Assembly (NCBI RefSeq): GCF_000724545.1
Contig: NZ_JHBV01000043.1
Location: 186,001-250,000 of the forward strand
DNA length: 64,000 nucleotides
Origin: Aureispira sp. CCB-QB1
Lineage (GTDB): Bacteria; Bacteroidota; Bacteroidia; Chitinophagales; Saprospiraceae
Direction of reading: 5' to 3'
The notes under the pieces are model-generated. The model did no database searches and was not told where the DNA came from. It was given only the letters and a program-made list of their open reading frames with translations. Below are positions 44,433-52,713 of this stretch, in pieces (the stretch's first letter is position 1; each line of letters begins with the position of its first letter). Position numbers and translations under genes: made by a program.

Positions 44433-45776
44433 ATGGAAGAAAGTTTTGTTATTTATAGTGAACGTGTTGTTTTGCCAGAAGCGATTGGAGCCTTCTCCAT
44501 CACCATTACAAAAGGAAAAATAACAGCCATCAAAAAAGGTCGTCAAAACCTTGAAAACTTGCCTTTTTATGATTATACCAAATTGGTAATCATGCCGGGC
44601 ATTATTGATCCTCATGTTCATATCAACGAACCAGGAAGAACCGAATGGGAAGGTTTCGATACAGGAACAACAGCAGCAGCAGCGGGAGGAGTAACGACAC
44701 TAGTAGATATGCCTTTGAATGCTTCACCCGTAACAATTAATACACAAGAACTGCATAATAAATTGGCTGCTACGGAAGGAAAATTACATATTAATAGTGG
44801 ATTTTGGGGCGGTATAGTTCCTAGTAATACGGCTGATTTGGTGCCCTTAGCCAAAGCTGGTGTATTGGGGTTCAAAGCATTTTTGACGCACAGTGGAATT
44901 GATGAATTCCCCAATGTTGATGAACAAACATTGTGTGCTGCCTATGAAGTTTTGAAAGGAACTAATCTGCCGATTCTTGCACATTGTGAATTGACAACAG
45001 GAAGTTATGATCAGGATTTGCAACAGGATCCTATGAGCTATGCTGCTTATTTAAAATCTAGACCCAAACATTGGGAAAATAATGCGGTTGCTTTGATGTT
45101 AAAATTAGCAGAAAAATACCAACATCCGACGCACATCGTGCATTTGGCGTCGGCGGATTCGCTAGATACTATTCGAGCTGCCAAAAAACGAGGAGTACCG
45201 ATTACCGTAGAAACTTGTCCGCATTATCTTTACTTTTGTGCAGAGGATATACCCAATGCAGATACCCGTTTTAAATGTGCGCCACCCATTCGAGAACGTG
45301 CCAATAATGAATTGCTTTGGGATGCTTTGTTAGATGGAACATTGGATTTTATTGGTTCAGATCATTCTCCTGCACCTCCTGCAATCAAGGCATTGGATAC
45401 AGGCAACCTTCAAAAAGCTTGGGGGGGGATATCTGGCATTCAATTGACATTATCTGCCTTGTGGACAAAAGGACAAGCTTACGGTTTGAGTTTGGAACGT
45501 CTTAGTATGCTGTTATGTCAAGCACCCGCTCAATTTATAGGTTTTGAAGATAAAAAAGGTAAAATAGCGGTAGGGTATGATGCTGATTTTGTAATTTGGA
45601 GCCCAGAAGCTTCTTTTTTGGTCAGTCTAGATACGCTTCAAACAAAACATAAAGTTTCCCCTTATGAGGGACAAAAATTGACAGGAGTGGTAGAGGCTAC
45701 CATTGTAAATGGGAATTTTGTTTGGACTAAAGAGGGCTTAACAAGTAAAAACAAAGGAGCTTTATTATTAAAATAA
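44433..45776 (+). CDS. allB: Allantoinase (dihydroorotase superfamily)
   Basis: 447 residues, metal-dependent amidohydrolase of the allantoinase type; hydrolyses allantoin to allantoate. Zn-ligand motifs: DPHVHINEPGRTEWEGF (first His pair), GFKAFLTHSG (bridging Lys, expected carbamylated), LAHCE, IVHLASADS, GSDHSP. The GRTEWEGFDTGTTAAAAGGVTTLVDMP segment is characteristic of allantoinase rather than dihydroorotase, and the position after puuD supports it. Confidence 0.92.
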   Translation: MEESFVIYSERVVLPEAIGAFSITITKGKITAIKKGRQNLENLPFYDYTKLVIMPGIIDPHVHINEPGRTEWEGFDTGTTAAAAGGVTTLVDMPLNASPVTINTQELHNKLAATEGKLHINSGFWGGIVPSNTADLVPLAKAGVLGFKAFLTHSGIDEFPNVDEQTLCAAYEVLKGTNLPILAHCELTTGSYDQDLQQDPMSYAAYLKSRPKHWENNAVALMLKLAEKYQHPTHIVHLASADSLDTIRAAKKRGVPITVETCPHYLYFCAEDIPNADTRFKCAPPIRERANNELLWDALLDGTLDFIGSDHSPAPPAIKALDTGNLQKAWGGISGIQLTLSALWTKGQAYGLSLERLSMLLCQAPAQFIGFEDKKGKIAVGYDADFVIWSPEASFLVSLDTLQTKHKVSPYEGQKLTGVVEATIVNGNFVWTKEGLTSKNKGALLLK

Positions 45777-45861
45777 GCAAGCCATAGAGCATTAGAGTAA
45801 CTTTGTGCTTAGTTTGCTGAACGACTATTGATTTTATACCAATCAAAAACAAAAAAAGGTT

Positions 45862-46674
45862 ATGAAACTATTGTACATGGGGGTACTGCTTGTGTTTGGA
45901 ATAGCGGCTTGCACTTCTCCCAAAGAAGAACATGCAACCATGAACTTGGATGAATTGTACAAAAACAATCAAGTAGAAGGATGTTTTTTGTTAAAATCTT
46001 TGAATAGTGATCAGTTGTATGTGTATAACTCGAACCGCTGTGAACGAGGCTTTATTCCCGCTTCTACCTTTAAAATTCCTAACTCTATTATCGCATTGGA
46101 GACAGGGGTAGCAATGGATGAAAATTTATACATTGAATGGGATTCTGTTGTTCGAAAAATATCTGCATGGAATCAAGGGCATACTTTAAAATCAGCTTAT
46201 CAGGTTTCTTGTGTGCCCTATTATCAAGAAATAGCACGTCGGATAGGACCTATGAAAATGCAAGAATGGGTTGGTAAATTGCAGTTTGGACGAATGGATA
46301 TTCAGAAGGAAAATTTGGATGAATTTTGGTTGAAAGGCAAATCTGAAATTACACCATATCAGCAGTTGGATTTTATGGAGCGATTGGTCGAAAATAAGTT
46401 GCCAATAAAACCATCTACCGCACATAAGATGCGGGATATTATGCTGATTGCTTCGGATTCTTCTGGAATGGAAATGAGAGGGAAAACCGGTTGGGGAATT
46501 GTAGATGAACAAAATATTGGTTGGTTTGTAGGTTATGTAGAACGACCAGATGGAGAGCGTTTTGTATTTGTTAATAATGTACAAGCTGGCATTAACGAGA
46601 TTGATGACAAAACCTTTATGATGTGCCGAAAAAGTATTGTTGGAGCGGTGTTAAAAGACTTGGGGGTTATTTGA
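45862..46674 (+). CDS. Class D beta-lactamase-like lipoprotein
   Basis: 270 residues. Lipobox GIAAC (Cys17). Catalytic set of class D enzymes: STFK (Ser68, Lys71; the Lys would be carbamylated), SCV (Ser116-Val118), and KTG (Lys208-Gly210). The third usual motif (Y/F-G-N) is FGR (142-144). WVGK before it and WFVGYVERP after KTG fit the family. Serine beta-lactamase is the likely function, but some class D-like proteins are sensor domains or esterases; no BlaR-type sensor lies next to it. Distance to neighbours suggests a single gene. Confidence 0.85.
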   Translation: MKLLYMGVLLVFGIAACTSPKEEHATMNLDELYKNNQVEGCFLLKSLNSDQLYVYNSNRCERGFIPASTFKIPNSIIALETGVAMDENLYIEWDSVVRKISAWNQGHTLKSAYQVSCVPYYQEIARRIGPMKMQEWVGKLQFGRMDIQKENLDEFWLKGKSEITPYQQLDFMERLVENKLPIKPSTAHKMRDIMLIASDSSGMEMRGKTGWGIVDEQNIGWFVGYVERPDGERFVFVNNVQAGINEIDDKTFMMCRKSIVGAVLKDLGVI

Positions 46675-46723
46675 AATACTATTTTTATTAAAACTCCGAT
46701 AAGAGTTTGCTGAATACAATGCC

Positions 46724-47341
46724 ATGAAACATCGCTTATATTCTTTACCTAGTTTTTTTGAGGGGGAAGCAAGTTTATTAAATAGCTTATTTGAAGTTGG
46801 CTTGCCTTGCTTGCATCTTCGCAAACCACAACAGACACTAGACGCTTATACTTGTTTGTTAGAGCAAATAGATGTTTCATATTATTCAAGAATTATTGTA
46901 CACCAATATCCTGAATTAGTATCAAAATTTGGTTTGTTGGGCTTGCATTTGACAGAAGCTGCTCGACAGCATTTGAACAACGAAGAATTACAGGCATTGA
47001 TCTCAGAACAACACCAAAATGGATGCTTGGTAGGAACTTCTGTGCATCAAAAAAAAGCATTGTTTAGTCTACCCTCAAATTTAGATTATAGCACGGTTAG
47101 CCCTATTTTTCCTAGTATTTCCAAAAAAAATTACCAACCTACAGAGCATTGGCAAATAACCGAATTGGAATTTTCTTTTGCCTTAGTAGGGCTAGGAGGG
47201 ATGGGAATGGAAACCTTAGAGGTTGCTTATGAATGGGGCTTTCGAGAAGTTGCTTTTTTAGGGGCGGTATGGAATGACTTGTCTAGTGTCCTTCAAAATT
47301 ATCAGTTATTATGCAAAAAAATAAACGACCTTACGCTTTAA
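46724..47341 (+). CDS. Thiamin-phosphate synthase-like (TenI/ThiE family)
   Basis: 205 residues, thiamin-synthase TIM-barrel. Recognisable: CLHLRKPQ (substrate strand), LLGLHLTE, GTSVHQK, STVSPIFPSISKK (phosphate loop region), GLGGMGMETL. Several loops are shorter or altered compared with ThiE; it may be a TenI-type (thiazole tautomerase) paralog while the downstream fused ThiE has the synthase role. Its 3' end overlaps thiD by 31 bp. Confidence 0.75.
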   Translation: MKHRLYSLPSFFEGEASLLNSLFEVGLPCLHLRKPQQTLDAYTCLLEQIDVSYYSRIIVHQYPELVSKFGLLGLHLTEAARQHLNNEELQALISEQHQNGCLVGTSVHQKKALFSLPSNLDYSTVSPIFPSISKKNYQPTEHWQITELEFSFALVGLGGMGMETLEVAYEWGFREVAFLGAVWNDLSSVLQNYQLLCKKINDLTL

Positions 47342-48069
47342 GTATTGCGGGGTTTGATCCTAGTGGGGGGGCTGGTTTGGTCTCAGATGCTAAAACGATG
47401 GAAGCTCATAAAGTTCAAGGTTTGACAGTCGCCACTGCAATAACCGTTCAACATGAGTCTGTTTTTCAGAGGGTAGAATGGGGAAAAATAGATTTAATCA
47501 AACAGCAAATAAATTTACTTTTCCAACAATATCAGATTGATTGCTGTAAAATTGGATTGATAGAAAATTGGGAGGTGTTATTAGAAATAACAACCTTGCT
47601 ATTAGACTTAAATCCACAAATAAAAATTATTGTTGATCCTATTTTTAGAGCTAGTGCGGGGTTTGATTTTCACCAACAAGTCAGTGTGCAATACTTAGAA
47701 AAGTGGCTGCCCAACATTTATTTATTAACTCCTAATGCGCAGGAATTAGCAAAAATTGATGCGCAGGCAACAAACTTAATGACAGTAGCAGAACGCTTGT
47801 CGGAGTACTGCAATATATTGTATAAAGGCGGTCATAATCCCATGCAAAAAGGAACCGATTTTTTATTGACAAAGGGCGAGTTGTACGAGTACCGACCTAA
47901 AACAATTACTACTTATGAAAAACATGGTTCAGGCTGTGTTCTTTCTGCGGCGATTGTTGCTAATTTAGCTTTGGGAAAGACTTTGCCAGTAGCTTGCAAA
48001 CAGGCAAAAGATTATATTACTCGTTTTTTGAATTCAAATGAAACGTTGTTGGGGTACCACCATTTTTGA
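47311..48069 (+). CDS. thiD: Hydroxymethylpyrimidine/phosphomethylpyrimidine kinase
   Basis: 252 residues, ribokinase-family fold. SIAGFDPSGGAGLVSDAKTMEAH is the ThiD signature; VDPIFRASAG, LLTPNAQELA and the anion-hole KHGSGCVLSAAI follow. Phosphorylates HMP and HMP-P for thiamin synthesis. Translationally coupled: overlaps the TenI-like gene by 31 bp; TGATG overlap with the next gene. Confidence 0.93.
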   Translation: MQKNKRPYALSIAGFDPSGGAGLVSDAKTMEAHKVQGLTVATAITVQHESVFQRVEWGKIDLIKQQINLLFQQYQIDCCKIGLIENWEVLLEITTLLLDLNPQIKIIVDPIFRASAGFDFHQQVSVQYLEKWLPNIYLLTPNAQELAKIDAQATNLMTVAERLSEYCNILYKGGHNPMQKGTDFLLTKGELYEYRPKTITTYEKHGSGCVLSAAIVANLALGKTLPVACKQAKDYITRFLNSNETLLGYHHF

Positions 48070-49121
48070 TGATTATGAAAGAAGCATATGAAGTACGAGC
48101 TTTAAATAAAAAGGAATTGGAATGGAAGAAAGATGCGCTGGATTTAGCTGCTGCTTTTTTTGAAAAATACGCTCCTCAAATGGATTTTATAACCGATAAG
48201 GCAGCCGCTTTGGATGTTGTGTTGAAAGGTGTTATGCAAGAATCTTGGTGGCAGCGTCCTCGTAAATTTGCTATTGTGACGGGATTAGGATATGGCTTGG
48301 GGCAAACATTGGTTGATGAATTGAATTTTGAATGGATTGTTTATCAAGATACATATGGGAAAGATGTTGCTGTACAACATGCTGCTTCTGGCATTATTGC
48401 GTTTCCAATTTCTGCAATTCGAAAACGATTAAAAAGCAAAGAATATACTTTTGTAGTAGATTATTTTAAAACACTAAAAGAAGAGATAAACATGGCAAAA
48501 AAGGACTTGCCTCAATTACATTATGTTTCACAAGAGCAAAAAGATTTGACACATTTGGAGGCGATAGAAAAGGCTTGTAAGGCGGGCTGCAAATGGGTAC
48601 AGTTGAGGATGAAAAACGTGTCTTATGAAACGTATTTGGAGACAGCTTTAGCGGCTAAAGATCTTTGTCGAAAGTATGATGCTTTGTTAACTATTAATGA
48701 TAATCCGCAGGTAGCAGCCGCGTCAGGGGCAGATGGTTTGCATTTGGGAAAGGAAGATATGTCTCCAACAGAAGCCCGAAAAATAGTAGGAAATATACTG
48801 ATAGGAGGAACGGCAAATACGTGGGAAGATGTGGTGCGATTGTCTAAAGAGCCTATTGATTATATTGGTCTGGGACCACTACGATACACGACTACAAAAG
48901 AGAAGTTGAGTCCAATTCTAGGTGTTCAGGGGTATCAAGATGTTTTAAGTAAAATGAAAGCGGCTTTGATTGATTTGCCTGTCTATGCGATTGGTGGGAT
49001 TCGACAAGAGGATATTGTTGGAGTGTTAAAAACGGGGGTGTATGGCATTGCGGTGTCTGGTCTGATTACGAATGCTGAGGATCCTCGTTCGGTTTGTGAG
49101 GCGGTGTTGGAGTTGTTTTAG
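48069..49121 (+). CDS. thiE: DUF3806-like domain fused to thiamin-phosphate synthase
   Basis: 351 residues from ATG 48069 (TGATG overlap with thiD). Residues about 1-141 resemble the DUF3806 type (WWQRPRKFAIVTGLGYGLGQTLVDELNFEWI ... DTYGKDVAVQH ... IIAFPISAIRKRLKSKE). Residues about 142-351 are a complete ThiE: KWVQLRMKN, LTINDNPQVAAASGADGLHLG, GGTANTWED, DYIGLGPLRYTTTKEK, YAIGGI, VSGLI. ThiE joins HMP-PP and thiazole phosphate. An in-frame ATG at 48492 could also allow a separate ThiE. The fusion is real in the sequence given, since no stop or frame change intervenes. Confidence 0.82.
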   Translation: MIMKEAYEVRALNKKELEWKKDALDLAAAFFEKYAPQMDFITDKAAALDVVLKGVMQESWWQRPRKFAIVTGLGYGLGQTLVDELNFEWIVYQDTYGKDVAVQHAASGIIAFPISAIRKRLKSKEYTFVVDYFKTLKEEINMAKKDLPQLHYVSQEQKDLTHLEAIEKACKAGCKWVQLRMKNVSYETYLETALAAKDLCRKYDALLTINDNPQVAAASGADGLHLGKEDMSPTEARKIVGNILIGGTANTWEDVVRLSKEPIDYIGLGPLRYTTTKEKLSPILGVQGYQDVLSKMKAALIDLPVYAIGGIRQEDIVGVLKTGVYGIAVSGLITNAEDPRSVCEAVLELF

Positions 49122-49138
49122 GGAGCATAGAGGCTGGT

Positions 49139-49330
49139 AAGTAATCGTTCAGAAAAAACTATATAAAAAACAACCTTCTTTTTGCGCTACTCTTTATCGA
49201 AACATCTTGCTTTAGCCCGCTACCACGCAGTAGCACCGCAGGTAAAGCTGCACTGTTCCTCTTCGATTAGCACTAAAAATAAGCCTATTTTTTAGCTATA
49301 TTTTTTTCTGCCCACTTACTTAAAAATAGG
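49139..49330 (+). repeat. Dispersed repeat copy B, with about 105 bp extra
   Basis: Ends match copy A (10709-10798): AAGTAATCGTTCAGAAAAAA / TATTTTTTAGCTATATTTTT and CTGCCCACTTACTT. About 105 bp between roughly 49170 and 49275 are absent from copy A and contain CAGTAGCACCGCAGGTAAAG, which resembles the 19-nt dispersed word. Confidence 0.75.
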
Positions 49331-49336
49331 AAAACA

Positions 49337-49606
49337 ATGATTTTAGATGCTACAGAAAAAGGTAGGAACAAAACGTCTTTGTTTCAACGGATGCAGTATA
49401 TTGGAATAGTAATTTTGATAGGAACAAACTGTATACTGTTGTTGCGCTATCAATTGGATGCTTCAGGGGCGTTTATAACAACTTGTCCTAATGAACCATG
49501 TACTCCGCCAATAACAGCATTTATGAATAATTTTTGGAAGTATTTATTGGGAGCTAATCTAGTAGGAGGCGTGGTTTTTGCTTTTTTGCATAAAAAAGCA
49601 AGTTAG
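49337..49606 (+). CDS. Small membrane protein, unknown
   Basis: 89 residues with two hydrophobic segments (about 22-44 and 66-84). Between them a loop with two Cys (ITTCPNEPCTPP). Start directly behind dispersed repeat copy B. Coding confidence rests on the two clean membrane segments and length; no family recognised. Confidence 0.5.
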   Translation: MILDATEKGRNKTSLFQRMQYIGIVILIGTNCILLLRYQLDASGAFITTCPNEPCTPPITAFMNNFWKYLLGANLVGGVVFAFLHKKAS

Positions 49607-49750
49607 GCGAAAGTCAATTAAATGCTAATTTGACTTATGTTGATAGATACAAACTTTATAATAGGTAAAAGGCTAATAATCAAAGCCTTCAATAGAAAGT
49701 ATCTATTGTGGGTTTTAGGAGGCATATGTTATAATTTACTGCTTGCTATT

Positions 49751-50509
49751 TTAATTTTTTCTAATAATATGAAGGTAAATAGTATTTAAAATGCTAATAT
49801 TAATTTGGGGGCACTTATTGCACTTTTTGATTATTTCGCTATTTTCTATTTTTATATCTTCTTCTTTTACTCCACGTTTTAATAAATATGCTTTTATTTT
49901 GGATATTGCTTGGAGCATCTTCCGTTTTTTTCCCTTTGTCCTACTGGAGTAGATAAATATTTCATATTCCTTTGTATTATTAGTATAACATTGAATGAGA
50001 GTTTTTATTAAAGGTTTTTCTCTCTTTTTGAGCCTAGTAGAACCTTTCAAAAAATAGACCCCTGCATAATTAGGAAATTTATAAGTTTTGTAATATTCAT
50101 TGCCAAAAATTACAGCTTCTTTATTATATTCTCTATTCATACAATATTCAAACTCTTTTTCATAATATATTTTCCAAATGGGACTATATAAACTATCTAG
50201 GTGTTTTTTAATTTCATTAATGTAGTCAATAACTCCTATAGGAGGAGGAACATATCCCCCGCACATAAAGAATCTTTGGTCTTCAATTTTTAAACCATAT
50301 TTCGCCCCAACTTTATTTTCACAAAAAGCAATATGTTCATAAAGATCATCCCATAGTATTTTATAAAGCGTTCCTTTTTTGATATGTTCCTTAGCTAACT
50401 TTAAATTTATTGTATCACCACTAGATTTCATCGTAGCTTTGTTTTGACTAAAAACAGGATAGTGAAGTATAAATGTTAGGCCTATGTAGATGTAGATCTT
50501 TAGTTTCAT
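49751..50509 (-). CDS. Exported protein with weak OmpA-like C-terminus
   Basis: 253 residues from ATG 50509, which starts a signal peptide (MKLKIYIYIGLTFILHYPVFSQ); a longer start at 50569 adds 20 residues without one. Most of the protein is unrecognised. Residues about 180-245 (EIFIYSSRTKGKKRKMLQAISKIKAYLLKRGVKEEDIKI) resemble the alternating pattern of an OmpA-like domain but lack its Asp/Arg peptidoglycan motif. Low GC and Lys-rich composition differ from neighbours. Confidence 0.6.
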   Translation of the reverse strand: MKLKIYIYIGLTFILHYPVFSQNKATMKSSGDTINLKLAKEHIKKGTLYKILWDDLYEHIAFCENKVGAKYGLKIEDQRFFMCGGYVPPPIGVIDYINEIKKHLDSLYSPIWKIYYEKEFEYCMNREYNKEAVIFGNEYYKTYKFPNYAGVYFLKGSTRLKKREKPLIKTLIQCYTNNTKEYEIFIYSSRTKGKKRKMLQAISKIKAYLLKRGVKEEDIKIENSEIIKKCNKCPQINISILNTIYLHIIRKN

Positions 50510-50773
50510 TTTTACTTTTCTTTTTAGATGAAAATAAACTTTAAAGGTAACCTGTGGAAAAAAAAACAATTTTACAAAAGCTTAATTTTGAGTGCTTTTT
50601 GTAAATTAATAATTAAACACATTTCTTATAAGCTTAAACTAAATATTAGTACAGTTATTGTCGAAATGCTGTTCTTTTGTAAGGACAAAATGAAGTACAT
50701 AGTGCAATTCAAAATATTGAAGGAGTTAAGAATTGCATGGTGTATGAACTAACCACCTACAAATAGAACAACA

Positions 50774-51940
50774 ATGCTTCAATTAGCAACCAATAAAGCA
50801 AAAGACTGGATGTTTGGTAAGATACATGGCAATAACTTAATCTACAATACTTGTTGGGAAGATCCAGAGTGTGATAGAAGGCTGTTGGAACTTAATCCAG
50901 AGAGTGAAGTTGTAATGATTACTAGTGCAGGATGCAACGCTTTAGATTATTCCTTAGATGACCCTACTGCCATTCATTGTGTCGATGTGAATTATCGCCA
51001 AAATGCCTTGTTAGAACTTAAAAAAGCATTTTATCAAGCAGGTACTTACAAAACACTGTTTCGTTTTTTTGGAGAAGGTAGCCACGAAACGCCAGAGTAT
51101 TGTTATCAAAACTATTTGAGAGATTATCTGCCTACTTATGCGCAACGTTTTTGGGATAAAAAGATTGAACCTTATTTTGGAGCTTATCGCTTTCGCCCAA
51201 GTTTCTATTTTTATGGTACCGCAGGTACCTTTGCTTGGTTGTTTGGTTGTTATATGCGTCTGCGTCGCTCTTTGTATGATAATGTCCAACAGTTGCTACA
51301 TGCCCCCACTTTAGAGATACAAGCCTATTGGTACAATATAGTAGAGCAGAAAATCATTGGGAATTTTATTCAGTGGGCAATGAAACAGCCTGTTACTTTG
51401 AGTTTGTTAGGGATTCCACGTACCCAATCTAAACTGGTAGAAACAGAATATATGGGGGGCGTCATTCAATTTATACAAGACTCTTTGCGCTATATTTTTA
51501 CACAGTTACCAATACAAGACAACTATTTTTGGCAACTTTATATTAATGGGCGTTACACCGAAGATTGTTGCCCGAACTACCTCAAGAAAGCAAATTTTGA
51601 ACGCTTGCAAGAAACACATACCAAGATTCAAACCCACACGACGACCATCTCTAATTTTTTAAAACAAAACCCCAAAGCATATAGCCATTACGTGTTGTTG
51701 GACCACCAAGACTGGTTGGCTGCCAATGATACCAAAGCATTAAAAGAAGAATGGCGGTTAATTCTTAAAAATAGTCGTCCAGGAACCAAAATTTTGTTGC
51801 GTTCTGGGGCAAGTGAAATCAACTTCTTCCCTGATTTTGTACAAGAAAAAGTAAATTTTGAGCATACTCAAACAGCTACAGAACATTTAAAAGATCGCGT
51901 AGGCACTTATGGCAGTGTTTATTGTGGGATTGTTCGATAA
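50774..51940 (+). CDS. btaA: BtaA-like SAM:diacylglycerol 3-amino-3-carboxypropyltransferase
   Basis: 388 residues, DUF3419/BtaA family. Characteristic starts: NLIYNTCWEDPECDRRLLEL and ITSAGCNALDYSLDDP (SAM-binding), HCVDVNYRQNALLELKKAFYQ, and a C-terminal half ending LKDRVGTYGSVYCGIVR. BtaA moves the 3-amino-3-carboxypropyl group of SAM to diacylglycerol, giving diacylglyceryl homoserine, the first step of betaine-lipid (DGTS) synthesis. Likely membrane-associated. The neighbouring BtaB-like methyltransferase supports the call. Confidence 0.85.
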   Translation: MLQLATNKAKDWMFGKIHGNNLIYNTCWEDPECDRRLLELNPESEVVMITSAGCNALDYSLDDPTAIHCVDVNYRQNALLELKKAFYQAGTYKTLFRFFGEGSHETPEYCYQNYLRDYLPTYAQRFWDKKIEPYFGAYRFRPSFYFYGTAGTFAWLFGCYMRLRRSLYDNVQQLLHAPTLEIQAYWYNIVEQKIIGNFIQWAMKQPVTLSLLGIPRTQSKLVETEYMGGVIQFIQDSLRYIFTQLPIQDNYFWQLYINGRYTEDCCPNYLKKANFERLQETHTKIQTHTTTISNFLKQNPKAYSHYVLLDHQDWLAANDTKALKEEWRLILKNSRPGTKILLRSGASEINFFPDFVQEKVNFEHTQTATEHLKDRVGTYGSVYCGIVR

Positions 51941-52063
51941 AAAAAAAATACCTCCTTTTGTCCTAATAAAAAATAATTTTCACACCAGTAAGTGGGGCGA
52001 AAAGTATAACATAAAGCAATGTTCCTTTTTGACAGCTACTTATTGATTAAGCTACATTAAACT

Positions 52064-52711
52064 ATGATTCCAGCATTTCAAGATACTAGTTCGCAAAAAC
52101 ATGCGATGAAGAAGTATTACAAATTTCAATCTAAAATCTATGATAGCACTCGATGGATGTTCCTATTTGGGCGAACGAATTTGGTGCATCAGTTGCCTAT
52201 AGCTAGAGATGCTGCCATTCGAATACTAGAAGTGGGGTGTGGAACAGGTTATAATTTAGAAAAATTTGCAGCGTATTATGTTAATGCTCAATTGGTAGGA
52301 ATGGATGTTTCGGAAGACATGATAGAGTTGTCAAAGAAAAAACTAGCTCCCTACTCCAATCGAATTGATTTGTTGTCTAGGGCTTATGGAGACACTGCTT
52401 TCTCTACCCAGAATAGCTTTGACGTGGTGGTATTTTCCTATGCGTTGACAATGATTAACCCACAATGGAAGGAATTAATCGATCAAGCTTACAAAGATAT
52501 AAAACCAGGTGGAATCATAGCAGTGGTTGATTTTCATCAAACGAGTAACCCTATTTTTAAGTTACACATGAAAAACAATCACGTTCGGATGGACGCTCAC
52601 TTGTTACCTGTTTTAGAAAATAAATTTTCTACTTTATCATCCGATGTACAACGAGCTTATTTAGGAATGTGGGAATATTTTTCATTTGTAGGTATTAAAT
52701 CGTATCAATAA
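52064..52711 (+). CDS. btaB: BtaB-like N-methyltransferase
   Basis: 215 residues, class I SAM methyltransferase: motif I ILEVGCGTGYNLEKFA, motif II region FDVVVFSYALTMI, GGIIAVVDFH. The C-terminal part (NNHVRMDAHL, YLGMWEYFSFVG) resembles BtaB, which trimethylates diacylglyceryl homoserine to DGTS. It follows btaA after 123 bp and precedes the phosphoesterase by 2 bp. Assignment depends partly on context, since class I methyltransferases are hard to separate. Confidence 0.8.
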   Translation: MIPAFQDTSSQKHAMKKYYKFQSKIYDSTRWMFLFGRTNLVHQLPIARDAAIRILEVGCGTGYNLEKFAAYYVNAQLVGMDVSEDMIELSKKKLAPYSNRIDLLSRAYGDTAFSTQNSFDVVVFSYALTMINPQWKELIDQAYKDIKPGGIIAVVDFHQTSNPIFKLHMKNNHVRMDAHLLPVLENKFSTLSSDVQRAYLGMWEYFSFVGIKSYQ

Positions 52712-52713
52712 AA

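Noticed and set aside
46675-46723. TPP riboswitch before the thiamin genes
   Set aside because: The gap is only 49 bp and has no CTGAGA/GGAACCTGATC-like conserved segments; none was seen farther upstream.
50528-50752. 74-codon open frame upstream of btaA
   Set aside because: Low-complexity Lys/Ile/Leu-rich translation, partly antisense to the exported protein gene, no family resemblance.
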